Source: JAJKIV01 sp036274195 (GTDB lineage Bacteria; Gemmatimonadota; Gemmatimonadetes; Gemmatimonadales; Gemmatimonadaceae). From it: DNA of 47,379 nt. Under the pieces are notes generated by a model. It made no database searches, was not told the DNA's origin, and saw nothing but the letters and a program-made list of their open reading frames with translations. Position numbers and translations under genes: made by a program. Shown piece by piece: positions 34,412 to 43,871 of this stretch. The stretch is taken from assembly GCA_036274195.1 (NCBI GenBank), contig DASUGD010000382.1, positions 1 through 47,379 on the forward strand, in the 5' to 3' direction. Position 1 is the stretch's first letter, and the number at the start of each line of letters is the position of its first letter.

Positions 34412-34529
34412 AAGGTGTCGTCGGAAGCCGGCGCTTTCAACAAGCTCGCCTGAGGACGTTGTAACCCGAGCGGCAATGTCGTCCCTGGACGCGCGCAGGT
34501 CCCGGCAGCAGGTTGGTCGCCGAGCGACG

Positions 34530-37493
34530 ATGCTCTCAACCGTACCGACACAACCTCGTTCGAGGTCCGGTGCGTCTGTGAGATTCGATGCCGACCGCTG
34601 GCAGCGTGTGGAGCAGGTACTCGACCGGGCGTTGACCCTCGAACCGGCGAAATGGCCTTCCATGCTGGACGAGGCCTGCAGCGGCGACCCCGAGCTCCGC
34701 GCCGAGGTGGAAGCTCTCCTCGTCAAGCTCCCGCAGGCCTCCGGCTTTCTTTCCTCACAGCCCCATGGCGTCGCCGCTGCACTCCTTCAATCGCCGGAAG
34801 GAGGCGCTAACCCGTCCGTGGGGCGTCGAATCGGACCGTATCTCATCGAGCGGGAGATCGGCCGGGGCGGTATGGCGCGGGTCTTCCTCGCGCATCGCGC
34901 GGACGGCGGGTTCGAGCAGGAAGTCGCCATCAAGCTGCTGCGCCCGGGGTTGGATTCCGAGATCGATCTCGAGCGACTCCGCACCGAACGGCAGATCCTC
35001 GCGAGGCTCAACCACCCGAACATCGCACGCCTGCTCGACGGAGGCGTGACCGACGACGGATTCCCGTACCTGGTGCTCGAGTACGTCAACGGCGCGCCGA
35101 TCGACCGCTACTGCACCGAGCACGCGCTACCGCTGGCTCGGCGCCTCGAGCTGTTCGCGACCGTGGTCGAGGCGACGCAGTACGCGCATCAAAATCTCGT
35201 CGTCCACCGCGACCTCAAGCCATCGAACATCTTCGTCACAACCGATGGGAGGGTGAAGTTGCTCGACTTCGGGCTGGCCAAGCTGCTCGAGCAGCGCGAG
35301 GGCAGCATGGAGCCGCGCCTAACACATACGGGCCAGCGATGGATGACGCCGGCGTATGCCGCTCCCGAACAGATCCGTGGCGAGCCGATTACCACGCTCA
35401 CCGATGTGTACCAACTGGGGGGCATCCTGTACGAATTGCTCACGGGACAGCTGCCCTTCCCCCTGCGTGGCCGCAGCCTCCACGAGCTCGAGGAAGTGGT
35501 GCTGCGCGAGGAGGCCGCACCGCCGTCCTCGGTAAGCGCAGCGCATCGAGTCCTGCGAGACGACATCGACGCCATTGTGCTGAAGGCGCTCCGAAAGGAG
35601 CCTGATCGGCGCTACGCCTCGGCGGCAGCCATGCTGGATGACATCGGCCGATTTCGCGACGGCCGCCCGCTCCTCGCTCGCCCCGACAGCGCGACGTACC
35701 GGACGCGGAAGTTCGTCGACCGTCACCGCCTCGCTGTGGTCACGAGTGCGGCGATCGTTGCGCTTATCGCCGGCGCGGCCATTCGTGAGGTGTCGCTGCG
35801 CGCTCGAGCCGAAGCCGAGGCAAGCAAGGCGAGGGCGGTCGAGAACTACCTGGTGAGTGTGTTCGATGTCGCCGATCCGTTCGCGCCACCGAACCTCCGA
35901 TCCGGAGACGTGACGGCGCGCGCGCTGCTCGACCGCGGTGCGGCGAGGGTGGATTCCGTTCTCGCCGGCCACGCCGAGAATCAGGCCGAGCTCCGCACCG
36001 TGTTCGGCCGAGTTTACTCGAACCTCGGACTCTTCGAGCAGGCGGCCGCGCAGCAGCGGCGCTCGCTCGCCGAGCGCAGAACACTGTATGGGCCGCGCCA
36101 TCCGGCGGTTGCCGAAGCCATGGACGCCCTCGGGCAGACACTGACGGCGCAGGACAAGCTCGACGAGGCGGAGCCGTTGCTCCTCGGCGCACTGGCGCAA
36201 CGTCGGTCGTTCTTCGGAAATCAGGACACAGTGGTAGCGGCGAGCATCGACCACGTGGCCCAGCTTCACCAGGCACGAAACGACTTCGCCGGGACGGATT
36301 CGCTCTTTCGACAGGCGCTCGCGATTCGCCGGGCCGTCCTCGGACCGCGTGACCTCGGGGTCGCGATGGGCCTCAACAACCTCGGGCTGTCGCTGTTCTG
36401 GAAGGGCGCCTACGATGACGCCGAGCCGCTGTATCGCGAGGCGCTCGCGATACAGGTGGAGAAGCTCGGGAAGGATCACCCCTACACCGCACAAACGCTG
36501 CAGAACCTCGCCCAGGTGCAGCAGTTCCGAGGCAAGATCGACGAGGCCGAGGCACTGTACCGCCAGTCCCTGGCGGCAAAGCGTAAGTCGTTAGGCAACG
36601 CACACCCGAGCGTCACGATCGGTCTCAACAATCTCGGCGCGATGCTCATCCGGGAAAAGGGCGACTGGGAGAAGGCCGAGCCGCTGGTTCGCGAAGCGCT
36701 CGCGCTCGACCGCCAGATGTTCGGCGAGAACCACGCGAACGTGGCGGCAAGTCTCGACAACCTCGGCACGATCCTCCGTGACAAGGGAGACTTCGACGAA
36801 GCCGAGCGCACGTACCGCGAGGCCCTCTCGGTGAACCGGGCCGTCCTGGGCCCGAAGGCCACCGCTGTCGCGCTGAGCATGAACAACATCGGCAGCGTGC
36901 TGCGGCTCGAGGGCAAGCCCGACAAGGCGATTCCGTTTCTGCGCGATTCACGCGATCTGTACGCGTCGCTGCTCGGCACGAAGCACACGTATACGCTCAC
37001 CGTCCACCAGAGTCTCTCCCAGGCATTGCGCGAGAGCGGCAAGCTGCGCGACGCCGAGCGATCGTTCCGTGAGGTGGCAGACCTGGTCGACCGCGACAAG
37101 CCCGCGCAGCAACCGTTGTTCGTCAGGGCTCAGCTGGGGCTGGGTCAAACGCTGACGGCGCAAGGGCGCGCCTCCGAGGCGCTGCCCCTGCTGGAGAAGG
37201 GCGTCGAGATGGCGGTTGCCAGGCTCGGCCCGGACCATCTCGCGACGGCCGATGGTCGCTTCGGGCTCGGGATGTGTCTCATGGCGCTCGGGCACTACGA
37301 CAAGGCCGAGGCGGAGCTGCAGGCGGCCTACGCAATCGTGGACAGGAAGAGGCGATCGCAGCCCCGCCTCTTCTCACGAATCGCCGACGCGCTCGCGCGC
37401 GATTACGCCGCGTTAGGTCGCCCTGCCGACGCCCTGCATTACGCAACGGAGGCGAGCTCACGCACGGTGGCTCCTCGTTCTGTGCGACAATAG
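34530..37493 (+). CDS. receptor-like Ser/Thr protein kinase with TPR tail, second copy
   Basis: 987 residues from the ATG at 34530; alternatives are ATG 34476 and GTG 34578, and the N-terminus of the first kinase aligns near the GTG. The Hanks domain has GRGGMARV (111-118), K135, the catalytic loop VVHRDLKPSN near residue 227, DFG near 247 and TPAYAAPEQ, all intact. A membrane helix (about 402-420, AVVTSAAIVALIAGAAI) leads to roughly 550 residues of about 42-residue TPR units (NLGLSLFWKGAYDDAEPLYREAL, NLGTILRDKGDFDEAERTYREAL and others). Unlike the first kinase it has no adjacent sigma factor. Role: transmembrane sensing with the TPR region presumably outside the cytoplasm. Confidence 0.92.
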   Translation: MLSTVPTQPRSRSGASVRFDADRWQRVEQVLDRALTLEPAKWPSMLDEACSGDPELRAEVEALLVKLPQASGFLSSQPHGVAAALLQSPEGGANPSVGRRIGPYLIEREIGRGGMARVFLAHRADGGFEQEVAIKLLRPGLDSEIDLERLRTERQILARLNHPNIARLLDGGVTDDGFPYLVLEYVNGAPIDRYCTEHALPLARRLELFATVVEATQYAHQNLVVHRDLKPSNIFVTTDGRVKLLDFGLAKLLEQREGSMEPRLTHTGQRWMTPAYAAPEQIRGEPITTLTDVYQLGGILYELLTGQLPFPLRGRSLHELEEVVLREEAAPPSSVSAAHRVLRDDIDAIVLKALRKEPDRRYASAAAMLDDIGRFRDGRPLLARPDSATYRTRKFVDRHRLAVVTSAAIVALIAGAAIREVSLRARAEAEASKARAVENYLVSVFDVADPFAPPNLRSGDVTARALLDRGAARVDSVLAGHAENQAELRTVFGRVYSNLGLFEQAAAQQRRSLAERRTLYGPRHPAVAEAMDALGQTLTAQDKLDEAEPLLLGALAQRRSFFGNQDTVVAASIDHVAQLHQARNDFAGTDSLFRQALAIRRAVLGPRDLGVAMGLNNLGLSLFWKGAYDDAEPLYREALAIQVEKLGKDHPYTAQTLQNLAQVQQFRGKIDEAEALYRQSLAAKRKSLGNAHPSVTIGLNNLGAMLIREKGDWEKAEPLVREALALDRQMFGENHANVAASLDNLGTILRDKGDFDEAERTYREALSVNRAVLGPKATAVALSMNNIGSVLRLEGKPDKAIPFLRDSRDLYASLLGTKHTYTLTVHQSLSQALRESGKLRDAERSFREVADLVDRDKPAQQPLFVRAQLGLGQTLTAQGRASEALPLLEKGVEMAVARLGPDHLATADGRFGLGMCLMALGHYDKAEAELQAAYAIVDRKRRSQPRLFSRIADALARDYAALGRPADALHYATEASSRTVAPRSVRQ

Positions 37494-37537
37494 ATTTGCC
37501 GAGCCCGACCGAGAATCCCCTGTCGCCAGGCGCGGCC

Positions 37538-38464
37538 ATGTCGATCCTCAGCGTGCTTCAGTGGCTAGCCGCCACGCGGTGGAGCGTCGCGCTGCACGAG
37601 TCGGCTTACGTGTGGCCACTCCTGGAATCCACCCACGTCCTTTGCCTCGCACTATTCGCAGGCACCGCGGTGATGCTCGACCTGCGGCTGCTCGGTGTCG
37701 CGATGACGCGCATCCCCGCCTCGGGGTTCACGCAACGCCTGTTGCCGTGGACCCGCGGCGCGTTCGTCATCATGGTCGTCACCGGTGTCCTGCTCTTCAC
37801 CGCCACGCCCGTCGACTACTACCGGAACCTGAGCTTCCGGATCAAGCTGATCCTGATGGCCGCGGCCGGGCTCAACGTGTGGTTCTTTCACGCGCGCACG
37901 CGGCGGCGAATCGCTGCTTGGGGCGTCGCGGCGACCCCGCCCACCGCTGCTCGCGTGGCAGCGATCGTGTCACTCGCCGCGTGGACCGGCGTAGTGATCG
38001 CGGGCCGCCTCGTGGCCTACGAGGATTCGCCGACACGCCTGCTGGCACGCATTTCACCGTGGATCTTCCCGGCTATCGAGTCGACCCACTTGCTGGGGTT
38101 GTGCGCGCTGGGCGGCACGCTGCTGATCGTCGACCTCCGCATGCTCGGCCTCGGCCTAACGAGTCAATCGGTGTCGCAGCTCGCCACCGCGGTGCATCCG
38201 TGGCTCAAGGCGAGTCTCGCGCTGATGGTCTCGACCGGGCTACTGCTCTTCGCGTCGGAGGCCGGCAGGGTCCTGCACACCCCGTCGTTCTGGGTCAAGA
38301 TCGCCACCTTGCCGGTGGCCATTCTCTACACGTTCACGTTGCGCACGCGCGTCGCGGCGCAGTCGGTCGACACATCGCGGCGCACCCGAGTGACGGCGAC
38401 CGTGTCGCTGCTGCTGTGGTTCACCGTGGCAGCAGCGGGTCGCTGGATCGGGTTCTCGTCCTAG
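37538..38464 (+). CDS. DUF6644-like multi-helix membrane protein with internal duplication
   Basis: 308 residues, about eight membrane helices. Two homologous halves are evident: YVWPLLESTHVLCLALFAGTAVMLDLRLLGVAMT (about 23-57) and the second-half counterpart WIFPAIESTHLLGLCALGGTLLIVDLRMLGLGLT (about 177-210). Each is followed by a PWTRGAFVIMVVTGVLLF- or PWLKASLALMVSTGLLLF-type helix. The conserved E-S-T-H in each half is a candidate haem or metal site, as in cytochrome-b-like membrane proteins, but this is inference. Function unknown. It follows the kinase by 44 bp and may be co-transcribed. Confidence 0.75.
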   Translation: MSILSVLQWLAATRWSVALHESAYVWPLLESTHVLCLALFAGTAVMLDLRLLGVAMTRIPASGFTQRLLPWTRGAFVIMVVTGVLLFTATPVDYYRNLSFRIKLILMAAAGLNVWFFHARTRRRIAAWGVAATPPTAARVAAIVSLAAWTGVVIAGRLVAYEDSPTRLLARISPWIFPAIESTHLLGLCALGGTLLIVDLRMLGLGLTSQSVSQLATAVHPWLKASLALMVSTGLLLFASEAGRVLHTPSFWVKIATLPVAILYTFTLRTRVAAQSVDTSRRTRVTATVSLLLWFTVAAAGRWIGFSS

Positions 38465-38473
38465 GAGTCGTTG

Positions 38474-38588
38474 GCTGGGGACTGGGACCGGGGACTCGGG
38501 ACTTAAGGGACCGGGAGCGGGGAACAGGGAACTGTGACTCCGCGTGGAGCGCCGGTTCCCAGTCCCCAGTCCCCAGTCCCCAGTCCCT
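38474..38588. repeat. facing heptad arrays GGGGACT / AGTCCCC
   Basis: The G arm 38474-38535 holds irregular GGGACTG, GGGACCG, GGGGACT, GGGACTT and GGGAACT-type units. The C arm 38554-38588 holds GGTTCCC, AGTCCCC three times and AGTCCCT. The unit AGTCCCC is the same kind of heptamer known as STRR in filamentous cyanobacteria. The last unit contains the stop (TAG on the minus strand) of the DPP4-like gene. The array fills the gap between two convergent genes. Confidence 0.9.
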
Positions 38589-40932
38589 ACGGTACGATCT
38601 GCGGCTTCCCGATCTGATACTCCTTCGGCGGCTCCGCACCCTGCAGGTTCTTCACGAAATAGTCCCACCGCCGCCGCATGATGTAGTTGCTGTCCACGCC
38701 ATACCCGTGACGCGCGTGCGGCAGCATGATCAGGTCGAAGTCCTTCCCCGCCTTCACCAGCGCGTCCACCACGAGCTGCGTGTTCTCCGCCGGGACGTTG
38801 TCGTCCATCTGCCCGTGAATGAGCATCAGCTTCCCCTTCAGGTTCTTCGCGTATGTCTCATTGGCCTCGGCCGCGTAGTTGTCACCGTTCCCGTTCTTCT
38901 CCAGCAGGCCCTGGTACCGCTCGCCCCAGTCATCCTCGTAGTTCCGATTGTCATGATTGCCCGACTCGGCGATCCCGACATCGAAGAAGTCCGTGAACTT
39001 GAACATCGCGCTCGCGGTGGCGAAGCCACCGCCCGAGTGGCCCCAGATCCCCACCTTGTCCACATCGATGAACGAGTACTTCTGCGCCAGCTCCTTGATG
39101 CCCGCCACCTGATCGGGGATCGTGTTGTCGCCCATGTGTCCGTAATACGTGTCGTGGAACGCCTTCGAACGGCCCGGCGTGCCCATGCCATCGATCGCCA
39201 CGACCACGAAGCCAAGCTCCGCGAGCGCCTGATGGTCCCCGCGCGCCGGTGAAAAGCTGCGCGGCCCGACACTCCCGCTCTGCGGCCCGGGATAGATGTA
39301 GTCGATGATTGGGTACTTCTTCGCGGAGTCGAGCTTCGACGGCGTGAACATGAGACCGTAGATGTCGGTCTTCCCGTCGCGCCCCTTCACCGTGAAAGGG
39401 GTCGGCGGCTTCCAGCCAGTCGCGAGCAGGCGTGAGATATCCGCCTTCTCCAGCGTTTGCAGCACCTTGCCGTTCGCGTCACGGAGCACCGTCACAGGCG
39501 GGACCACCGGCGTCGAGTAGGCGTCCACGAAGTACTTCCCGTCAGGCGACGCGGTGATCACGTGGTTCGCGTTCTCCGGCGTGAGCAGCGTCTGGCCCTT
39601 CCCGTCGAACCCTATCCGGTAGAGGTGCTGGAAGTACGGATCGCGGCTCGGGTCTTTCCCCTGTGCCATGAAGTAGATCTGGCGCGCCTTCTCGTCCACG
39701 CGGACGAGATCCTCGACGTTGCCGTCGCCGGTCGTGATGCGGTTCTTGAGCTTGCCCGTCGTCAGGTCGTACAGGTAGAGGTGGATCCAGTTATCGCGCT
39801 GCGACCACCAGATCAACTCGTTCGACGCCGGCAGCGGACGCCACAGGTTCTCCGGCAGCGACGCGTCGCCCACCTGGGTGTTCGAGTGCTCCTCGAACAG
39901 CGTCTTCACCTCGCCGGTCCTCGCGTCGGCCACGCGGAACCACGCGGTCTTGTGGTCGCGCGAGCTCGAGATGAACGCGAGGTGCGAGCCATCGGGGTAC
40001 CATTGCGCGTCGCAGATCTCGCCGCCGCAGTTCACGTGGTCCGATACGGTCGAGCGATGGGCATCCGGCGGCATGTCGAGCCGAAGCACGTGCGCGCCAC
40101 CGTTAGGCAGCAGATGAATGATCACCCGGCTGATGCGGAAGATCACGCTGTCGCCCGGATACGGGTAATGCCACGCGTCGAGCTTTGGCGCGCCGACGTT
40201 CGTGGAGACGAGATACATCTCGCGCGTCCCTCGCTCGTCCTGCTGGTACGTCGCGATCTGCTTCGAATCCGGGGACCAGGTGAGCACCGGCCGATCGCTG
40301 TGTACCCAGCCCGCGTTGTCGGTCGCGTAGCCAAAGTCCTTGACGCCGTCGGTCGTCAGCTGCACGTCCTTCCCGGTGGCAAGCTCGCGCGCCCAAAGGT
40401 TGTAGTCCTTGATGTAGGCGGCCCACTTACCGTCGGGTGAGACACTCGAGTTCGCCGGGGCGCGACTGTCCGACGCCGTCGAATCAGCCGCCACGCACGT
40501 GTACGCCTGCAGGTCGCACTTCCAGCGACCGCGAGGCAGGTTCACCGTGATGGACCGATTGTCCTTCGACAGGTCGAGCGTCTGAAATGGCAGACGTGTG
40601 CCCTCCACTCTGCCGCCTGACGCCGCCGCCAGCGCCGCCGCGAGCCGAGTCTGATCGAAGAGCGGCTCACGCGTCCGCTTCGCGGGCTCCACGACGATGA
40701 ATGCGCTGCCCGTCGTCACCGTGGTCCGATACCACAGCCGCCCATCCGCGAGCCACGTCGGGCGGAACCCGAGGCCGGTCACCAGGGGCACCGTATTGGT
40801 GCCGAGGAATTTCTCTGCCCGGGCATAGTCCTCGGCAGTGAGCTTCTTCGACTCCTGCGCGGCGGCCGGTCGGGCGGTGAGAAACGGGAAAGCGGTCGCG
40901 GCGGCGACCAGGGCAGCGTGATAGAGGCGCAT
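38587..40932 (-). CDS. secreted prolyl oligopeptidase-family peptidase (S9B, DPP4-like)
   Basis: 781 residues with signal peptide MRLYHAALVAAATAFPFLTARPAAAQE. A DPP4-type N-terminal beta-propeller follows (about 40-500; TWSPDSKQIATYQQDERGTREMYLV, QWYPDGSHLAFISSSRDHKTAWFRV). The C-terminal alpha/beta-hydrolase domain has the nucleophile Ser633 in GHSGGGFAT, the acid at D710/D711 in HGQMDDNVP, and His742 in HARHGYG: the same order and almost the same numbering as in DPP4. Expected activity: cleavage of X-Pro or X-Ala dipeptides from peptides, in the periplasm. The C-terminus ends just as the heptad array begins. Confidence 0.93.
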   Translation of the reverse strand: MRLYHAALVAAATAFPFLTARPAAAQESKKLTAEDYARAEKFLGTNTVPLVTGLGFRPTWLADGRLWYRTTVTTGSAFIVVEPAKRTREPLFDQTRLAAALAAASGGRVEGTRLPFQTLDLSKDNRSITVNLPRGRWKCDLQAYTCVAADSTASDSRAPANSSVSPDGKWAAYIKDYNLWARELATGKDVQLTTDGVKDFGYATDNAGWVHSDRPVLTWSPDSKQIATYQQDERGTREMYLVSTNVGAPKLDAWHYPYPGDSVIFRISRVIIHLLPNGGAHVLRLDMPPDAHRSTVSDHVNCGGEICDAQWYPDGSHLAFISSSRDHKTAWFRVADARTGEVKTLFEEHSNTQVGDASLPENLWRPLPASNELIWWSQRDNWIHLYLYDLTTGKLKNRITTGDGNVEDLVRVDEKARQIYFMAQGKDPSRDPYFQHLYRIGFDGKGQTLLTPENANHVITASPDGKYFVDAYSTPVVPPVTVLRDANGKVLQTLEKADISRLLATGWKPPTPFTVKGRDGKTDIYGLMFTPSKLDSAKKYPIIDYIYPGPQSGSVGPRSFSPARGDHQALAELGFVVVAIDGMGTPGRSKAFHDTYYGHMGDNTIPDQVAGIKELAQKYSFIDVDKVGIWGHSGGGFATASAMFKFTDFFDVGIAESGNHDNRNYEDDWGERYQGLLEKNGNGDNYAAEANETYAKNLKGKLMLIHGQMDDNVPAENTQLVVDALVKAGKDFDLIMLPHARHGYGVDSNYIMRRRWDYFVKNLQGAEPPKEYQIGKPQIVP

Positions 40933-41141
40933 AGGGGAAAGGCAACGTGGTTGAATCGCGAGCGCCGACTACGCTCGGCACCAGAGACGGCTACGGCACA
41001 GGTACGGCGACGCGCTGGTCCGCACGACTGGATCGAGCACGAAGAATACGAGCGACGCGCATAGTACGTTAGGAACACGCACCTCGACACGACCAAACCT
41101 GCCATTACATACTGGACCGGTCGACGACCGAGGGCGACGCG

Positions 41142-42836
41142 ATGGGGGCCCCAGACAAAGACGCCGGCCGAACCGTGGACAACGGTCGGGACGAGCCAGA
41201 AGGTGACCAAGGGACCAACGGGCCAGTACCCGGGGATCCGCTGCAGGAGCGCATCGCCAAGCTCGAGGCGCGACTTGCAGACATGCCGCCGGATCCCGAC
41301 GCTCATGTGAACGCGCTCTACGGCGGAATCCGGTCGCTGGTTGGTGAGCTGATCCGCCGGCGGCGGCAAGCGGAACAAACGTGCGAGACGCTGACGCGAG
41401 TGCTCGAGGCCACGAGCGATGCGTTCGTCGCGCTCGACGCCGACTGGCGGTACACATACGTCAACGCCCACGCCGGGCAGTTGTTCAATCGCGATCCGGC
41501 CTCGCTCATCGGGAAGCACATTTGGACCGAGTTCCCCGAAGGCGTCGGGCAGCCGTTTCAGCACGAGTACGAGCGCGCTGCCAGGGACGGGAGGCCACAT
41601 CAGATCGAGGCGTACTACGCGCCGTACGGAAAGTGGTTCGAGAATCGGATTTATCCGTACGCGGGCGGGCTCGCGATCTTCTTTCAGGACGTCACCGAAC
41701 GGCGTACAGCCGAGGCGCGGTTGCGCGAGAGCGAGCAGCGGTACCGATCGCTGTTCGACCATCACCCCGACGCGGTGTATTCGTTCGATCGCGAGGGCCA
41801 CTTCGTCAGCGCCAACGCGGCGTGCGAGGGATTTACCGGCTACGCCCCGGAAGAGCTGATCGGAAAGCCGTTCGCCCCGATCATCGTACCCGAGAATCGT
41901 CTGCGCACGCTCGAGCGATTCCGCGCGGTCATGGCTGGCGTCGCCACGAGCTACGATGAGACGATTCTCCACAAGAGCGGGCGTCGCATCGAGGCGAACA
42001 TCACGGCCCTCCCGATCGTGGTCGACGGCAACGTGGTCGGCATGTATGGGATCGCGAGGGACCTGACGGCGCGGCGCGAGCTCGAGGCCCGACTGCACCA
42101 GGCCGAGAAGATGCAGGCGGTCGGGCGGCTGGCAGCGAGCGTCGCCCATGACTTCAACAACCTGCTCACGATCATCCAGAGCTGCGCCGCGATGATCACG
42201 ACCGAGCTGCCGGAGTCCAGCCAATCGCACGCGGACGCGCAGGAGATCCTCAAGGCATCGCAGCGGGCGAGCGAGCTGACACAGCAGCTGCTCGCGTTCA
42301 GCCGGAAGCAGGTCCTGCAGCCGCAGCGCGTCGACGTCAATCACCAGATCACGTCGTTCCTCGGAATGCTGCGGCGCGTCATGGGCACCGACATCCACGT
42401 CGAGACCGAGCTTGCCGCGAATGCCTGGCAGGTGTTCGCGGATCCGGGTCAGCTCGAGCGGGTGCTCATGAACCTGGGCGTCAACGCGCGGGACGCGATG
42501 CCTAACGGCGGAACCCTTCGGCTGTGCACGGAGAACGTCGTGCTCGACGTCGTTCACGTGAGCGACGCGGTGGGCCTCTCGCCCGGGGCCTACGTGCGCA
42601 TCGTGATCGAGGATACGGGAACGGGTATCGATCCGTCGGTACTGCCACACATCTTCGAGCCGTTCGTGACGACGAAGCCGCAGGGACTCGGCACGGGCCT
42701 TGGCTTGTCGACGGTGTATGGCATCATCCAACAGACAGGCGGCACGATCCGCGTCGACACGACGCTCGGCCGAGGGAGCCGGTTTTCGGTGTATCTGCCG
42801 CGGGCGGAGGACGATTCCTTGAGAAGGACGGCGTGA
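41142..42836 (+). CDS. PAS-domain sensor histidine kinase
   Basis: 564 residues, GAGGG upstream of the ATG. No membrane helix is seen, so it is probably cytoplasmic. After a charged N-terminal tail (1-45) and a short coiled helix come two PAS domains (about 85-190: VLEATSDAFVALDADWRYTYVN; and 200-310: YRSLFDHHPDAVYSFDREGHFVSAN). The HisKA box is AEKMQAVGRLAASVAHDFNNLLTI (His near 336). The ATPase has the N box GVNARDAMPNGG, then DTGTGIDPSVLPHIFEPF and TKPQGLGTGLGLSTVYGI. There is no receiver domain, and no response regulator gene is adjacent, so the partner is elsewhere. The stop codon lies at the first base of a (GACTGGC) array. Confidence 0.92.
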   Translation: MGAPDKDAGRTVDNGRDEPEGDQGTNGPVPGDPLQERIAKLEARLADMPPDPDAHVNALYGGIRSLVGELIRRRRQAEQTCETLTRVLEATSDAFVALDADWRYTYVNAHAGQLFNRDPASLIGKHIWTEFPEGVGQPFQHEYERAARDGRPHQIEAYYAPYGKWFENRIYPYAGGLAIFFQDVTERRTAEARLRESEQRYRSLFDHHPDAVYSFDREGHFVSANAACEGFTGYAPEELIGKPFAPIIVPENRLRTLERFRAVMAGVATSYDETILHKSGRRIEANITALPIVVDGNVVGMYGIARDLTARRELEARLHQAEKMQAVGRLAASVAHDFNNLLTIIQSCAAMITTELPESSQSHADAQEILKASQRASELTQQLLAFSRKQVLQPQRVDVNHQITSFLGMLRRVMGTDIHVETELAANAWQVFADPGQLERVLMNLGVNARDAMPNGGTLRLCTENVVLDVVHVSDAVGLSPGAYVRIVIEDTGTGIDPSVLPHIFEPFVTTKPQGLGTGLGLSTVYGIIQQTGGTIRVDTTLGRGSRFSVYLPRAEDDSLRRTA

Positions 42837-42869
42837 CTGGCGACTGGCGACTGGCGACTGGCGACTGGC
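42835..42869. repeat. (GACTGGC)5 array filling a convergent gap
   Basis: Five exact heptads. The first begins within the TGA stop of the histidine-kinase gene, and the array ends 2 bp before the stop of the convergent hydrolase gene, so the intergenic region is the array and nothing else. Confidence 0.95.
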
Positions 42870-42871
42870 GC

Positions 42872-43804
42872 CTATTTCCGCAGAAACGAGATCAGCACGG
42901 GATTCACCATATCCGTCCGCTCCATGTGCGGCAGGTGCCCCGCGCGCTCGATCGGATGGTACTGTGCCTGCGGGATCGCCTTCCGAACGCCGTCCGCATA
43001 CTTGATCGGCACCGTGCTGTCCTGCATTCCCCAGATGAGCAGCGTCGGCTTGCCTAACGCCCCAACGCGCGCATAGACCGAGTCCAGCGGCGGGCCGGCG
43101 GCGTTCTCCGTCAACGTGGACAGCAGCGCTCGGCCAAACCCGTGATATTGCATCTGAACGCGATAGCGGTCCGGCCAATCGGGCCATTTCGCCGGCTCGA
43201 CGAAATCCGACAGCTGGCCGGCGGCCATCGGCGGCACCGCAAATCCCTGCCAGAGCGTCTGGCCAATCAGCGGGAGACGGAAGAGCACGGGCGGCGCGTC
43301 GCGCGGTCCCGCTGCCGGGTCCACCAGCGTGAGCGACCGCACGCGGTCCGGATGTCGTCCCACGAACCCCGCGGTCACCGGACCGCCCATCGAAAGCCCC
43401 ACGATGTCCACCGGCCCGGTCCAACCGAGCGAGTCGAGGAGCTGCAGCATCTGGCGATCGAGGAGATCGGCCGTGTAGGGAACGTTCGGCCGATCCGAGA
43501 AGCCCCGGCCGTAGTAGTCGTAGCGCGCCACCCGGAATCCCGCACCGACGAGCGCCGTGACGGTCGAATCCCAGATGTACGATGGCACGGAAAACCCGTG
43601 CGCGAGGAGCACGCGCTGCCCGCTATCCGGCCCCTCCACGTCGTAGTGCGTGACACCGTCGCCTAACGTCACGAACTTGCCTGGCACGCCACGCCGCGCC
43701 GCCGCGTCGAGGTCCGCGTGCTCCGGGTTCCGGACGGCCGCGGTGATCGCGACGCCGCACAGGGCGACAACCAACAGCAGGACCACGAGCTTTCTGATCG
43801 TCAT
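42872..43804 (-). CDS. alpha/beta-fold hydrolase, membrane-anchored or exported
   Basis: 310 residues. The N-terminus MTIRKLVVLLLVVALCGVAITAA is a signal peptide or anchor. The core has the oxyanion region LLAHGFSVPSYIWDSTV, DYYGRGFSDRPN, the nucleophile elbow VGLSMGGPVTAGFVGRHPD (GxSxG), the acid in LLIWGMQDSTVPI and His in IERAGHLPHMER: a complete Ser-Asp-His triad. Length and cap fit epoxide-hydrolase or esterase-like members; substrate unknown. Divergent from the ROK kinase with 67 bp between starts. Confidence 0.9.
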   Translation of the reverse strand: MTIRKLVVLLLVVALCGVAITAAVRNPEHADLDAAARRGVPGKFVTLGDGVTHYDVEGPDSGQRVLLAHGFSVPSYIWDSTVTALVGAGFRVARYDYYGRGFSDRPNVPYTADLLDRQMLQLLDSLGWTGPVDIVGLSMGGPVTAGFVGRHPDRVRSLTLVDPAAGPRDAPPVLFRLPLIGQTLWQGFAVPPMAAGQLSDFVEPAKWPDWPDRYRVQMQYHGFGRALLSTLTENAAGPPLDSVYARVGALGKPTLLIWGMQDSTVPIKYADGVRKAIPQAQYHPIERAGHLPHMERTDMVNPVLISFLRK

Positions 43805-43871
43805 TCGATCGATTCGAGGTGAGAGCCTCGAGGAAATTGCAGTCGGTTACCCTCGCCGGCTACCTTGACCC

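Noticed and set aside
32688..34529. Upstream extension of the second kinase frame
   Set aside because: About 1.8 kb of it is antisense to the GMC and subunit 3 genes. The conserved N-terminus of the kinase begins near 34530-34578.
37561..39252. 563-residue plus-strand open frame after the kinase
   Set aside because: It overlaps the DUF6644-like gene in another frame and then runs antisense to the peptidase; composition is Arg/His/Val-rich shadow.
40779..43424. 881-residue minus-strand open frame antisense to the histidine kinase
   Set aside because: Composition is that of an antisense shadow; the plus-strand PAS histidine kinase has all motifs and a good start.
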